Of a DNA stretch of 64,000 bases, positions 9,921-18,866 are shown piece after piece. A program made the position numbers and the translations under genes. How positions within the stretch are numbered: position 1 is the first letter of the stretch; each line of letters opens with the position of its first letter. This stretch comes from Ignavibacteriota bacterium. GTDB lineage: Bacteria; Bacteroidota; Ignavibacteria; Ignavibacteriales; Ignavibacteriaceae. The notes below the pieces were generated by a model. That model was not told where the DNA came from. It saw nothing but the letters and a program-made list of their open reading frames with translations, and did no database searches. Location of the stretch: assembly GCA_013285405.1 (NCBI GenBank), contig CP053446.1:2775001-2839000 (forward strand). The letters run 5' to 3'.

Positions 9921-11237
9921 ATGATGAATCGTTTTTTACTAAAGAGGAATATTAGTCAATTTCTGCTACTCGTTGCGACAATAACTTTGTTGTTCTTTTT
10001 TGATGTCCTATCTCAGCAGCCTCAATTGATCTGGTTAGGTACGCTTGGAGGAGATGATAGCGAAGCTCGTGCAGTTTCAGATAATGGTTCGGTTGTGGTT
10101 GGTGTTTCACAAGATGCGAATGGAAATCCACGGGCATTCAGATGGACTATACAAACTGGAATTCAGGATTTAGGTACGTTGGGCGGAAATGGGAGTGTAG
10201 CGGCTGATGTTTCTGCTGATGGTTCAATTATCGTTGGATGGTCTGATGATGCTAATAATATTTATCGTGCCTTTAAATGGACCGAGTCAACAGGAATGCA
10301 GGATTTAGGCGCTGGTGATTACAGCACAGCTCATGGAATCTCTGCAGATGGAACAGCTATTATTGTTGATATATATCCAAATGCTTATCGCTGGACTCAA
10401 GCCGGAGGTCTTCAAGACTTAGGAACTCTAGGAGGCAGTTCCTCTGGTGCAAATGATATATCGGCTGATGGTTCAATGATTTGTGGTTATTCTTATGTCA
10501 GTGCAGGTGATCCATACGCTTTTCGTTGGGTTGATACACTTGGAATGGAACAGATTGGCACTTTCTACAGTTTTGCATTAGGAATATCTGGAGATGGAAA
10601 TACAATCACTGGATTTGAAACAGGCAGTGCAGGGTTATACAAAGCTTTTCGCTGGACACAGAGTGGTGGTTTTGAATTTGATATTGCTGGAAATTTCAGT
10701 CAGGGAAATGCTGTCTCGGAAGATGGAAGTATTATTGTTGGTTCATTTGGCAATGGTGCATTTCGGCTTTCAAATGTAGGCGGGCTGGAAGAATTAAATC
10801 AAACCTATTCAAGTTTATTAACATCAGGCTCTGAATTATCAAATGCATTGGGAATTTCTTTAGATGGTCAGTTTATTGTTGGAGAAGGAACTAATGGCAT
10901 AACCTCTCAGAATGAAGGATTTCTTTTAGCTGTAAACGGAATAAACTCTGTCGATGAATTATCGGATTATCCATCGGGATTTCATTTAAATCAAAACTAT
11001 CCAAACCCATTTAATCCTTCAACAACAATTTCGTTTTTAGTACCGAATGAAGAATTTGTTTCACTAAAAGTTTATAACTCATTAGGCGAAGAAGTTGCAG
11101 AATTAGTGAATGAAACAAAACCTGCAGGTAATTATTCGGTTACATTTGATGCAAGCGAACTAACAAGCGGAATCTATTTTTATAAACTTTCTGCAGGCGA
11201 TTTCACACAAACGAAAAAAATGATTTATCTCAAATAA
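9921..11237 (+). CDS. Secreted HAF-repeat protein with T9SS sorting domain (copy 1)
   Basis: A 438-residue extracellular protein. An N-terminal hydrophobic segment ending near LSQ is the signal peptide. The body consists of about seven HAF-type repeats with the pattern AFRWT..GG.QDLGTLGG..S.A..IS.DGS.IVG (about 35-330), a probable beta-propeller of unknown ligand. The C terminus (from about residue 355) is a T9SS type-A sorting domain, NYPNPFNPSTTI to FTQTKKMIYLK, without insertions. ATGATG at the start leaves two adjacent start choices behind an AGAAGAGG ribosome site. The next gene, 21 bp downstream, is a paralogue; the two probably arose by tandem duplication. The function is unknown beyond cell-surface or secreted location. 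Confidence 0.85.
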   Translation: MMNRFLLKRNISQFLLLVATITLLFFFDVLSQQPQLIWLGTLGGDDSEARAVSDNGSVVVGVSQDANGNPRAFRWTIQTGIQDLGTLGGNGSVAADVSADGSIIVGWSDDANNIYRAFKWTESTGMQDLGAGDYSTAHGISADGTAIIVDIYPNAYRWTQAGGLQDLGTLGGSSSGANDISADGSMICGYSYVSAGDPYAFRWVDTLGMEQIGTFYSFALGISGDGNTITGFETGSAGLYKAFRWTQSGGFEFDIAGNFSQGNAVSEDGSIIVGSFGNGAFRLSNVGGLEELNQTYSSLLTSGSELSNALGISLDGQFIVGEGTNGITSQNEGFLLAVNGINSVDELSDYPSGFHLNQNYPNPFNPSTTISFLVPNEEFVSLKVYNSLGEEVAELVNETKPAGNYSVTFDASELTSGIYFYKLSAGDFTQTKKMIYLK

Positions 11238-11258
11238 AAATTTTCAGGAGGATAAAAA

Positions 11259-12674
11259 ATGAAACTCAAATCTCAATTAATATTTACGTTGATAATATTT
11301 ATCACAATTTCAATTCGGATTAATTCACAATCGTTTACCTGGTTGGGTACATTGGGCGGTGATGAAAGTGAAGCCTTTGCTGTTTCGAATGACGGTTCTA
11401 TTGTAGTTGGTGAAAGTAAAAACAGCAATGATGAAGATAGAGCATTTCGTTGGACTGTTAGTGGAGGAATGCAGACACTGAGTGGAACATCGAATATTGA
11501 AAGCATGGCAAGTTCGATTTCGTCAGACGGAACAATAATAGTAGGAACAACCGAAGACGAATTTGGAACCGAGAAAGCTTTTCGTTGGACTGAGACAAAT
11601 TCACTTGAATATTTAACGCAATTAGGCGGTGATCCATTCATAGAAAGTGATGCACAGGGTATTTCTGCTGATGGCTCAAGAATAGTTGGTCAGATACAAA
11701 ATACTTCTGGCGAATACAGAGGGTTTATATGGGCTGAATCTTTTGGTATGAAAGAACTGGATGTGTTAATTGGTGGAGATTCAACATCACTAGTTAATTC
11801 CATTGATGGTGATGGCAGTTTATTAGTTGGATGGTCGTCAGATGAAAATTATAATCAGAGACCTGTTGATTGGAGAGATTACATTAGTAATGCAATGCCT
11901 ATTCCCGTAATATCGGGTAATGGTGTAGCAGAGGCGATTTCTGAAAATGGAACCTACGCAGTTGGCAGAATTATAATGAACGGAAACGAAATGCACGGAT
12001 TCAGATGGCACAAAGTACCACCTGGATATTGGGATCCCGAGGTCGATCTTGGATTTTTGTCAGGTATTACCAACCCGGAAGTTTGTTATGCTCTCGATGT
12101 TTCAGATGATGGTCTTGTTGTTGGTTTTACTACAGGGCAAAATCCTAATGGAATAGTTGCATTTTTATGGGGACAAATAAACACTTTAACCAATGTGATG
12201 TACGATCTGAATGTTGTTTATTCAAATCTAATAAACCAATCAGGATATTTACTGCAAGCAAACACGATCACACCGGATGGAAGATTTATAGTTGGACAGG
12301 GCTATCGTCCGTCTTTACAGAGGTATGAAGCTTTTTTACTCGATAGGGGAGAGCCGACATCTGTTAATGAATCAAATTTAGCTTTAGATAAATATTCTCT
12401 AGAACAAAATTATCCCAACCCATTTAATCCTTCAACAACAATATCATTTTCAATTCCAAATGAAAGTTTCGTTTCTCTAAAAATTTTCAATTCATTGGGA
12501 GAAGAAGTGGAGGAGTTAGTGAATGAGACTAAACCAGCTGGTAAGTATTCAATAGACTTTAATGCAAGTGAGTTGACTAGTGGAGTGTACTTTTATCGAT
12601 TGAGGACGAAAGGTCCTGAAATAAATTCAGAACAAGGAATAATCCAGACAAGGAAGATGATTCTTGTTAAATAA
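11259..12674 (+). CDS. Secreted HAF-repeat protein with T9SS sorting domain (copy 2)
   Basis: A 471-residue paralogue of the preceding gene with the same design: signal peptide to about residue 23, HAF repeats (FTWLGTLGGDESEAFAVSNDG at the start, then repeated AFRWT and IVG units), and a T9SS sorting domain from NYPNPFNPSTTI. The ribosome site CAGGAGG is strong. The sorting domain is longer than that of copy 1: between YFYRLR and the final TRKMILVK it carries about ten extra residues encoded by a sequence containing the palindrome CTGAA-ataaa-TTCAG (12616-12630), a short palindromic insertion kept in frame. Confidence 0.85.
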   Translation: MKLKSQLIFTLIIFITISIRINSQSFTWLGTLGGDESEAFAVSNDGSIVVGESKNSNDEDRAFRWTVSGGMQTLSGTSNIESMASSISSDGTIIVGTTEDEFGTEKAFRWTETNSLEYLTQLGGDPFIESDAQGISADGSRIVGQIQNTSGEYRGFIWAESFGMKELDVLIGGDSTSLVNSIDGDGSLLVGWSSDENYNQRPVDWRDYISNAMPIPVISGNGVAEAISENGTYAVGRIIMNGNEMHGFRWHKVPPGYWDPEVDLGFLSGITNPEVCYALDVSDDGLVVGFTTGQNPNGIVAFLWGQINTLTNVMYDLNVVYSNLINQSGYLLQANTITPDGRFIVGQGYRPSLQRYEAFLLDRGEPTSVNESNLALDKYSLEQNYPNPFNPSTTISFSIPNESFVSLKIFNSLGEEVEELVNETKPAGKYSIDFNASELTSGVYFYRLRTKGPEINSEQGIIQTRKMILVK

Positions 12675-12693
12675 TAAAAGAAACAAAACAGCA

Positions 12694-12819
12694 GGGGAGA
12701 AAACTCTTGAAGAAATTCAAAGCAGAGAAAAAAAAGCGAGACTTATTATGATGATAATTTTTTTCATCATTGGGCTGGCTGCTATGATGATAATACTTGG
12801 TATTTTAAGTTCATTATGA
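12694..12819 (+). pseudogene. 41-residue membrane microprotein family, copy 1 (start codon apparently lost)
   Basis: A 41-codon frame ends at TGA 12817-12819 and aligns over its full length with the intact copies at 16754 and 24250: basic N-terminal part T-L-E-E-I-Q-S-R-E-K, then a single hydrophobic span ending MMIILGILSSL. The codon where the other copies have ATG is GGG here (12694-12696), although it follows an AGCAGG sequence. An alternative TTG at 12708 is in another frame and meets a stop after 14 codons, downstream of a run of eight A. I read this as a damaged copy, but an unusual start or an upstream TTG at 12664 cannot be excluded. Confidence 0.5.
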
Positions 12820-12902
12820 AACTGCTGCAAAAACATATTTCGAAAATCATTTATCTTTTAACTCTTGTAATTCTCATTCTATTTCTTGAAAGGATCATTT
12901 AA
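12816..12902 (+). CDS. Possible 28-residue hydrophobic peptide overlapping the microprotein stop (uncertain)
   Basis: Its ATG overlaps the TGA of the preceding microprotein frame as ATGA, the usual signature of translational coupling. It encodes 28 residues: a short basic start (MKLLQKHISK) and one hydrophobic span ending in LERII. It stops two bases before the start of the S74 surface protein. No counterpart is seen behind the other microprotein copies, so it may be fortuitous; low confidence. Confidence 0.22.
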   Translation: MKLLQKHISKIIYLLTLVILILFLERII

Positions 12903-12903
12903 T

Positions 12904-14238
12904 ATGAAAAACATTCTCTCAACAATTACAATAATATTTTTAATTATGAGTGTTGTATCCAAAGCACAGGATATAACCAATACACTCGCACCAAATGGAA
13001 ATTTCAAAGTCAAAGACAGTTCAACAGATTATCTAAACCTTGATCAGACAACTGGCAATCTTTCATTATTTAGAAACTTTATTTTATCTGAAAACAGCGG
13101 AGGTTTACAATTAGGATTTGTATTTAAAGGATATAATAAATTTATACATACGTATTACGGCAATGGCACTGCCGGTCTAAATACTTTTATTGGAATGAAT
13201 TCCGGAAATTTTACAATGGGAGGTACAGTTACTTCTGGCAGCTATAACACTGGTGTTGGGTATGAGTCACTTACATTTAATACAACAGGTTCATGGAATT
13301 CTGCTTTCGGAACATTCTCACTTTCCAACAACACAACAGGATACAATAACTCGGCATTCGGTTATCAGTCCCTTGGCTCAAATTCAACAGGAAGTAATAA
13401 TTCAGCTTTCGGAGTCCATTCACTGTATAACAACAACGCAAATGAAAATACTGCATTCGGAAATAACAGTTTATATTCAAACACGACAGGTGTAAACAAC
13501 ACTGCAGTTGGGTTCAACGCCTTATACGATAATGAAACCGGTTGGAATAACACTGCAGTTGGTCATCATTCGTTAGAAAATAATACTGGCAACTACAACA
13601 CAGCAATTGGTTATAATGCTGGTTCAAGTGTAACTACTGGTCTTAATCTAACTTTGATTGGTATTGATGCAAATCCATCTTCACCAACAGCAACAGACCA
13701 GGTAACGCTTGGAAATCAATTCGTTAGTTCTCTGCGCTGTAATGTTCAGACTATTACAAGTCTTTCAGATGCAAGAGACAAGAAAAATATAACTGACTTA
13801 ACTCTTGGGCTTGACTTTATCACAAAACTAAAACCAAGACAATTCAACTGGGACAGGAGAGAATGGTATGAAGGAGGAATATCAGACGGAAGCAAAATAC
13901 AGGAAACACCAACAGCAGGATTCATAGCGCAGGAATTCGATGAAATTCAAAAATCTGAAAATGCAGAATGGCTAAATCTTGTATTAAAAGATAATCCTGA
14001 CAAATGGGAAGCAACTTATGGAAATCTACTGCCTGTGATAGTTAAAGCAGTTCAGGAGTTGAAAGCTGAGAAAGACGAGGAGATAGCTGAATTAAAAATT
14101 GAAAATGAAAAATTGATTGAACGGTTAAATAAATCTGAGGAAGCTCAATTAGTACTTATAAAAAAGTTGGAGCAGATCGAAACAAAAGAAGAACTATTCA
14201 AAACTGAATTTGTAAACCACGAAAATAATAAACAATAA
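12904..14238 (+). CDS. Repeat-rich surface protein with C-terminal Peptidase_S74 chaperone domain (copy 1, about 8 repeats)
   Basis: A 444-residue protein. I start it at ATG 12904, which has an AAAGGA site and gives a clean signal peptide (to KAQ, about residue 22), not at an upstream TTG. After a conserved N-terminal block (ITNTLAPNGNFKVKDSSTDY) come about eight 17-residue repeats of the type NSAFGxxSLxxNTTGxxN, resembling YadA-head-like beta-roll repeats. The C-terminal third is a Peptidase_S74 (endosialidase chaperone) domain with the self-cleavage dyad S288 and K293 in LSDARDKKNI and the helix TAGFIAQEFDEIQ, followed by a coiled coil. Such domains trimerise fibre proteins and then cut themselves off. 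No T9SS signal is visible, so the export route is unclear. Confidence 0.85.
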   Translation: MKNILSTITIIFLIMSVVSKAQDITNTLAPNGNFKVKDSSTDYLNLDQTTGNLSLFRNFILSENSGGLQLGFVFKGYNKFIHTYYGNGTAGLNTFIGMNSGNFTMGGTVTSGSYNTGVGYESLTFNTTGSWNSAFGTFSLSNNTTGYNNSAFGYQSLGSNSTGSNNSAFGVHSLYNNNANENTAFGNNSLYSNTTGVNNTAVGFNALYDNETGWNNTAVGHHSLENNTGNYNTAIGYNAGSSVTTGLNLTLIGIDANPSSPTATDQVTLGNQFVSSLRCNVQTITSLSDARDKKNITDLTLGLDFITKLKPRQFNWDRREWYEGGISDGSKIQETPTAGFIAQEFDEIQKSENAEWLNLVLKDNPDKWEATYGNLLPVIVKAVQELKAEKDEEIAELKIENEKLIERLNKSEEAQLVLIKKLEQIETKEELFKTEFVNHENNKQ

Positions 14239-14255
14239 AACTTTTCAGGAGAAAA

Positions 14256-15995
14256 ATGAAAACCATCGCATTAAAAATTATTTTCTCAGTACTTGTTGTG
14301 TCATCAATTATTTCGGCACAAAACATTACCAACACACTTGGAACTAATGGTTCATTTAAGATTAAAGACGGAACCACAGACTATCTAAATCTTGATCAGA
14401 CAACTGGAAATATTTCTCTGCTTAGAAATATTGAGATTGGTGGCGTAATTAATAGTACAAGCACGAGGGGAGTGATTACAAAAAACGGACAAAGATTTAT
14501 TCATAACTACCAGGCTCCCGGTACACTTGGTTATAATACGTTTATCGGAGTAGCTTCGGGAAATTTCACTCTTAGCGGTAGTGGAGGCGCAAGCAGTTAC
14601 AATACGTCTGTTGGTTATCAAAGTCTATCTTCATTAACAACCGGAAGTCAAAACTCATCTTTTGGCGCTTTTTCACTTGCCATAAACAATTCTGGTAATA
14701 ATAATTCGGCGTTCGGCTACTCTTCGATGTTCAATAACAATACTGGGTCGGATAATTCATCATTCGGACGATATTCGCTTTACAATAACACCGGCGGCAA
14801 CAATAATTCTGCATTCGGATTTCAATCGCTAAATCAAAATTCTATTGGAAACAACAATTCAGCTTTTGGATCCAGTTCATTGTTTATGAATACTGGTAAT
14901 AATAATTCAGCTTTCGGATATGGTGCACTTACAAATAATACCGCTGATGATAATTCAGCATTCGGTTATCGTTCATTATTCGTAAACACTACAGGAATTT
15001 GGAACTCATCGTTCGGAAGTTCTGCTCTGTCCTTTAATTCAACGGGGTCAGGAAATTCTGCATTCGGATTTTTTTCACTATATAATAACAATACAGGTTT
15101 CCAGAATGCTGCATTTGGGAGCTTATCGCTTCGGCAAAACACCACAGGTGCAAATAATTCAGCGTTTGGTCATTCTGCACTTTATAATAATTCTATTGGT
15201 TCGGGTAATTCAGCATTTGGCTCGCTTGCACTTTCCTCTAATACGTCAGATTATAATTCAGCATTTGGCTTTAGTGCTCTTTATACTAACACAAATGGCT
15301 ACTCAAATTCTGCATTCGGTTGGAATGCACTACGTAATAGCAATGGAATTGGTAACACAGCGGTTGGCACAGAGGCTCTTTTCACCAAAACCGCCGGTGA
15401 TCAAAACACATCTATTGGCTACTTCTCTGGGTACAATATTACCACAGGAAGTAACAATATAACTATTGGATATAATGCACAGGTGCCGAACAATGCTGGT
15501 AGCAACCAAGTTCGCATTGGTGATGTTTCAATAAATTATGCTGGTATCCAGGTAGCATGGACAATAACAAGCGACAGAAGATGGAAAGAAAATATACAGC
15601 CATTAAATCTTGGGCTCAACTTTATATCAGAACTCAATCCCGTTTCTTACACAAGAACGAATGATGAAAGTCATAAGAATGAATTTGGATTAATAGCTCA
15701 GGAGATAGAAGAAGTTCTTGATGAGTACGGAATTGAAAACACAGGTATGCTGACCAAAACAGAAGAAGGAATGTATGAATTACGTTATAACGATTTGCTC
15801 GCACCGATGATAAAAGCGATACAAGAACTTAAACTTGAAAATGATAAACTCAGATCAGAATTAGAATCACTAACAGGTTTAAAAGAAGAATTGGTAGAAA
15901 TAAAAAATGGAATAGCTCAGTTAATAGTTCATCAAACTATTAAAGATGAAACTGGCCGATTTTCTACTCTAAATCAAAAGATGAGTGAAGAATGA
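14256..15995 (+). CDS. Repeat-rich surface protein with C-terminal Peptidase_S74 chaperone domain (copy 2, about 18 repeats)
   Basis: A 579-residue paralogue of the previous gene, 17 bp downstream behind a CAGGAG site. It has a signal peptide to about residue 22, the shared block ITNTLGTNGSFKIKDGTTDY, and about eighteen 17-residue NSAFG-type repeats (roughly residues 105-425). The S74 domain starts at TSDRRWKENIQP, where S439 and K444 form the expected autoproteolytic Ser-Lys dyad with the family spacing of five residues. A C-terminal coiled coil (KLENDKLRSELESL) follows. Its TGA overlaps the ATG of the next gene (ATGA), implying coupled translation of the two products. Confidence 0.85.
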   Translation: MKTIALKIIFSVLVVSSIISAQNITNTLGTNGSFKIKDGTTDYLNLDQTTGNISLLRNIEIGGVINSTSTRGVITKNGQRFIHNYQAPGTLGYNTFIGVASGNFTLSGSGGASSYNTSVGYQSLSSLTTGSQNSSFGAFSLAINNSGNNNSAFGYSSMFNNNTGSDNSSFGRYSLYNNTGGNNNSAFGFQSLNQNSIGNNNSAFGSSSLFMNTGNNNSAFGYGALTNNTADDNSAFGYRSLFVNTTGIWNSSFGSSALSFNSTGSGNSAFGFFSLYNNNTGFQNAAFGSLSLRQNTTGANNSAFGHSALYNNSIGSGNSAFGSLALSSNTSDYNSAFGFSALYTNTNGYSNSAFGWNALRNSNGIGNTAVGTEALFTKTAGDQNTSIGYFSGYNITTGSNNITIGYNAQVPNNAGSNQVRIGDVSINYAGIQVAWTITSDRRWKENIQPLNLGLNFISELNPVSYTRTNDESHKNEFGLIAQEIEEVLDEYGIENTGMLTKTEEGMYELRYNDLLAPMIKAIQELKLENDKLRSELESLTGLKEELVEIKNGIAQLIVHQTIKDETGRFSTLNQKMSEE

Positions 15996-16735
15996 AAAAT
16001 TTTGTTTTTATTGCACTCATACTCAGTATATCAAAATTTTTGACAGCACAAAGTTCGATGATTTATGAACCAGGAAGTTCAATTGAAGTAACTACGGGTG
16101 CTGATATTTGTGCAGACAATGTGATGATTCAAGGGACTTATACTGGTTCAGGGACCTTGTGTAATGGTCCACTACCTGTTGAATTAACTTTATTTACGGC
16201 AGCACTGAATAAAAATGAGATTAATCTTTTCTGGAAAACAGAAACGGAAGTTGACAATTTTGGTTTCAATGTCGAACGAAGAGTAAAGGAAAGTGAATGG
16301 ACCAAAATTTCATTCATCGAAGGACACGGTAACTCAAATTCACCAAAGGAGTACAACTACACGGATAAAGACCTGTTTGCTAACGGAAGTAAATTTCAAT
16401 ACAGGCTGAAGCAAATAGATACAGATGGTCAATTTGAATATTCCGATATTGTTGAAGTCGAGGTAGTCCCGACACAATATGATCTGTCACAAAACTATCC
16501 AAATCCATTTAACCCAACTACTACAATCAGATTTTCATTGCCGCAGGCAGAGCAGCTAAAAATTAATTTATACAATATGCTCGGTGAACTGGTAAAAACT
16601 TTAGCTGATGGAACTTATGAAATTGGATATCACAAAATTTTAGTTGATGCAGCAAGTCTTCCGAGTGGAACTTATGTCTACAGAATAGAAAGCCCAGGCT
16701 TTGTTCAGGTAAAAAAGATGGTATTGTTAAAATAA
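15992..16735 (+). CDS. Small T9SS-secreted protein coupled to the S74 protein
   Basis: A 247-residue protein translated from an ATG overlapping the stop of the S74 gene. It has a signal peptide (to TAQ, residue 20), a short N-terminal motif with two Cys (GADICAD to GTLCNG, about residues 34-55) that recurs in the protein at 18863, a fibronectin-III-like segment (LPVELTLFTAALNKNEINLFWKT onward) and a T9SS sorting domain (NYPNPFNPTTTI to VQVKKMVLLK). Bases 16312-16606 are almost identical to 23778-24072 in the 1277-residue protein (two differences in 295 bases by eye), pointing to recent gene conversion. The coupling suggests a partner or anchor of the repeat fibre; that role is inference. Confidence 0.8.
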   Translation: MKNFVFIALILSISKFLTAQSSMIYEPGSSIEVTTGADICADNVMIQGTYTGSGTLCNGPLPVELTLFTAALNKNEINLFWKTETEVDNFGFNVERRVKESEWTKISFIEGHGNSNSPKEYNYTDKDLFANGSKFQYRLKQIDTDGQFEYSDIVEVEVVPTQYDLSQNYPNPFNPTTTIRFSLPQAEQLKINLYNMLGELVKTLADGTYEIGYHKILVDAASLPSGTYVYRIESPGFVQVKKMVLLK

Positions 16736-16753
16736 AAAAGAAGTAAAGCTGAT

Positions 16754-16879
16754 ATGAATAATACCTTTAAAGAAATTAGAAGCAGTGAAAAGAGTGGAAA
16801 GCTTGTGATGATGGTAATCTTCTTAATTATTGACTTTGCAACTATGATGATAGTGCTTGGCATTGTTAGCTCATTCTGA
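16754..16879 (+). CDS. 41-residue single-span membrane microprotein, copy 2 (intact)
   Basis: A short gene below usual size cut-offs. The ATG at 16754 opens 41 codons: an N-terminal polar, basic segment NNTFKEIRSSEKSGK, then one hydrophobic helix ending MMIVLGIVSSF. It matches the other three copies in the island in length, in the T-[FYL]-x-x-I and E-K pattern near the N terminus, and in the C-terminal motif (MM-x-x-L-x-I-x-S-S in three copies, looser in copy 4). Each copy lies just after a T9SS-protein gene; three of the four also lie just before the next surface-protein gene. No known family is recognised. By topology it should sit in the inner membrane with the basic N terminus inside. Confidence 0.6.
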   Translation: MNNTFKEIRSSEKSGKLVMMVIFLIIDFATMMIVLGIVSSF

Positions 16880-16928
16880 AAGCAAGAATAAAATTAATAT
16901 TAATTATTCTGAATTAAACGGAGGTAAA

Positions 16929-18866
16929 ATGAAAAACATTCTTTCAACAGTCGTAATAATTTTTGTGCTTGTAAACTTTATATCCAACGCACAGGACATA
17001 ACAAACACACTTGCACCAAATGGAAATTTTAAAGTCAAAGACAGTTCAACAGATTATTTAAATCTTAATCAGGCAACAGGTAATCTCTCTTTGTTCAGAA
17101 ATTTTGAGCTTGGTGGTTATCCGAATTCAGGAATTAATTATGGTGTAATTACAAAAGGCGGGATAAGATTCATACACAATTACCAGGCATTTGGAAGCGA
17201 TGGATATAATACTTTTATAGGTCTGAATGCAGGAAACTTTACTATGAGCGGTACCGCTGGGGAGTCAAGTTACAACACTGCAGTTGGTAATGAAGCACTT
17301 CAAAATTTGACAACAGGCTATTGGAATACAACAGTTGGTACTTATTCGCTCTATAATAATACAAGTGGGTATGGTAACTCTGCATTGGGATTAAATGCAT
17401 TATTTTCAAATACTACCGGAGTTTTCAATACCGCAGTTGGTCAAGGAGCTTTATTAAATAACACAACAGCTAACGATAATACTGCAATTGGGTCTAATTC
17501 TTTAGCATATAATACAACAGGAGAACATAATACATCTGTTGGAGCTGCTTCTCTATATTTAAATAGTACTGGCAGTGAAAACTCAGCGTTTGGTTTTAAT
17601 ACATTAGCGTCAAATACAACAGGTTCATTTAATTCTGCTTTTGGTTCATCATCACTTCTTACAAATTCAACTGGTGCAAGTAATTCTGCTTTTGGATTTG
17701 AGTCTTTGAAACTGAATACAACCGGTATTGGAAATTCAGCTTTCGGTTATTTATCGCTTTTAAGTAATACAACCGGTAATGGAAATTCAGCTTTCGGATA
17801 TATTGCACTTCAATCAAATTCAACTGGGTTTTTTAATACTGCCATTGGGCAAGGAGCCTTAGCAAACAATACTACTGCAAATGATAATACTGCGGTTGGT
17901 TCTAACTCCCTTTTCACAAACTCAAGTGGTAATAATAACTCTGCCTTTGGAGGCGCTTCTTTGTATTCAAACACCACTGGAATAGGCAATTCTGCATTTG
18001 GATTTAATTCTTTGGTTTCAAATGCAATTGGTCACAATAATTCGGCATTTGGAACTTTTGCACTACAAAATAATTTGAGTGATTATAACTCAGCATTCGG
18101 ATTTAACGCTTTGTATGCAAATACAAGTGGATATTCTAATTCAGCTTTTGGATGGAATTCTCTAAGATTCAGTGAAGGCGTAGGAAATACAGCGGTCGGT
18201 ACAGAGTCATTGTTCAATAAAACAACTGGTGATGGAAATACTTCCGTTGGTTATTTTGCCGGTTATAATATCACATCTGGTAACAACAATATAACAATCG
18301 GCTATGATGCTCAAGTTCCGAGCAATACCGGAAGTAATCAGGTTCGGATTGGTAACTCTTCAATAAATTATGCTGGTATCCAGGTATCTTGGACCGTGAC
18401 AAGTGACAGAAGATGGAAGGAGAATGTTCAACCAACAAACCTAGGACTCAACTTCATATCAGAACTCAATCCTGTTTCCTACACAAGAAAGAATGATGAA
18501 AATCAAAAAACTGAATATGGTTTGATCGCTCAGGAAGTAGAGCAGATTTTAGAAGAGGAAGGAATTGAAAATACAGGTTTGTTGAATGTCACTGATGAAG
18601 GAATGTATGAATTACGTTATAACGATTTGCTTGCACCGATGATAAAAGCCATACAGGAATTGAAAGAAGAAAAGGATTTTGAGATAGCAAAGCTTAATGA
18701 AGAAAATGAAATATTAAAATCAGAAGTTGAAAATCTTCAATCATTAAAGAAAGAATTTACTGATTTACAAGAGCTGAAATCTGAACTTATCAATCAGATA
18801 AATATTCTTAGAGAAAAAAATTCTGAAGAAAAAATAAAATTTAGTTCAATAGAAAGTGAAAAGTGA
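16929..18866 (+). CDS. Repeat-rich surface protein with C-terminal Peptidase_S74 chaperone domain (copy 3, about 21 repeats)
   Basis: A 645-residue paralogue of the genes at 12904 and 14256. The start is ATG 16929 directly after a GGAGG ribosome site, giving a signal peptide almost identical to copy 1; the longer reading from 16857 would bury it. The block ITNTLAPNGNFKVKDSSTDY is the same as in copy 1, while the C-terminal half is closer to copy 2. About twenty-one 17-residue repeats form the shaft. The S74 dyad is S492 and K497 in TSDRRWKENVQP, followed by a long coiled coil (about residues 575-640). Repeat number differs among copies (8, 18, 21), so length probably changes by recombination. 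Its stop overlaps the GTG of the next gene. Confidence 0.85.
   Translation: MKNILSTVVIIFVLVNFISNAQDITNTLAPNGNFKVKDSSTDYLNLNQATGNLSLFRNFELGGYPNSGINYGVITKGGIRFIHNYQAFGSDGYNTFIGLNAGNFTMSGTAGESSYNTAVGNEALQNLTTGYWNTTVGTYSLYNNTSGYGNSALGLNALFSNTTGVFNTAVGQGALLNNTTANDNTAIGSNSLAYNTTGEHNTSVGAASLYLNSTGSENSAFGFNTLASNTTGSFNSAFGSSSLLTNSTGASNSAFGFESLKLNTTGIGNSAFGYLSLLSNTTGNGNSAFGYIALQSNSTGFFNTAIGQGALANNTTANDNTAVGSNSLFTNSSGNNNSAFGGASLYSNTTGIGNSAFGFNSLVSNAIGHNNSAFGTFALQNNLSDYNSAFGFNALYANTSGYSNSAFGWNSLRFSEGVGNTAVGTESLFNKTTGDGNTSVGYFAGYNITSGNNNITIGYDAQVPSNTGSNQVRIGNSSINYAGIQVSWTVTSDRRWKENVQPTNLGLNFISELNPVSYTRKNDENQKTEYGLIAQEVEQILEEEGIENTGLLNVTDEGMYELRYNDLLAPMIKAIQELKEEKDFEIAKLNEENEILKSEVENLQSLKKEFTDLQELKSELINQINILREKNSEEKIKFSSIESEK

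Noticed and set aside
12886..12903. Upstream TTG start for the first S74 gene, and similar extended starts at 16857, 37766, 41104 and 25718 (minus)
   Set aside because: In each case an internal ATG begins a clean signal peptide or conserved N terminus, in most cases with a better ribosome site; the extensions add unrelated residues.
12904..18866. Prophage tail-fibre region suggested by the Peptidase_S74 domains
   Set aside because: No phage structural, lysis or integrase genes are near. The genes have signal peptides and alternate with T9SS-secreted proteins, so a bacterial surface role is more likely.
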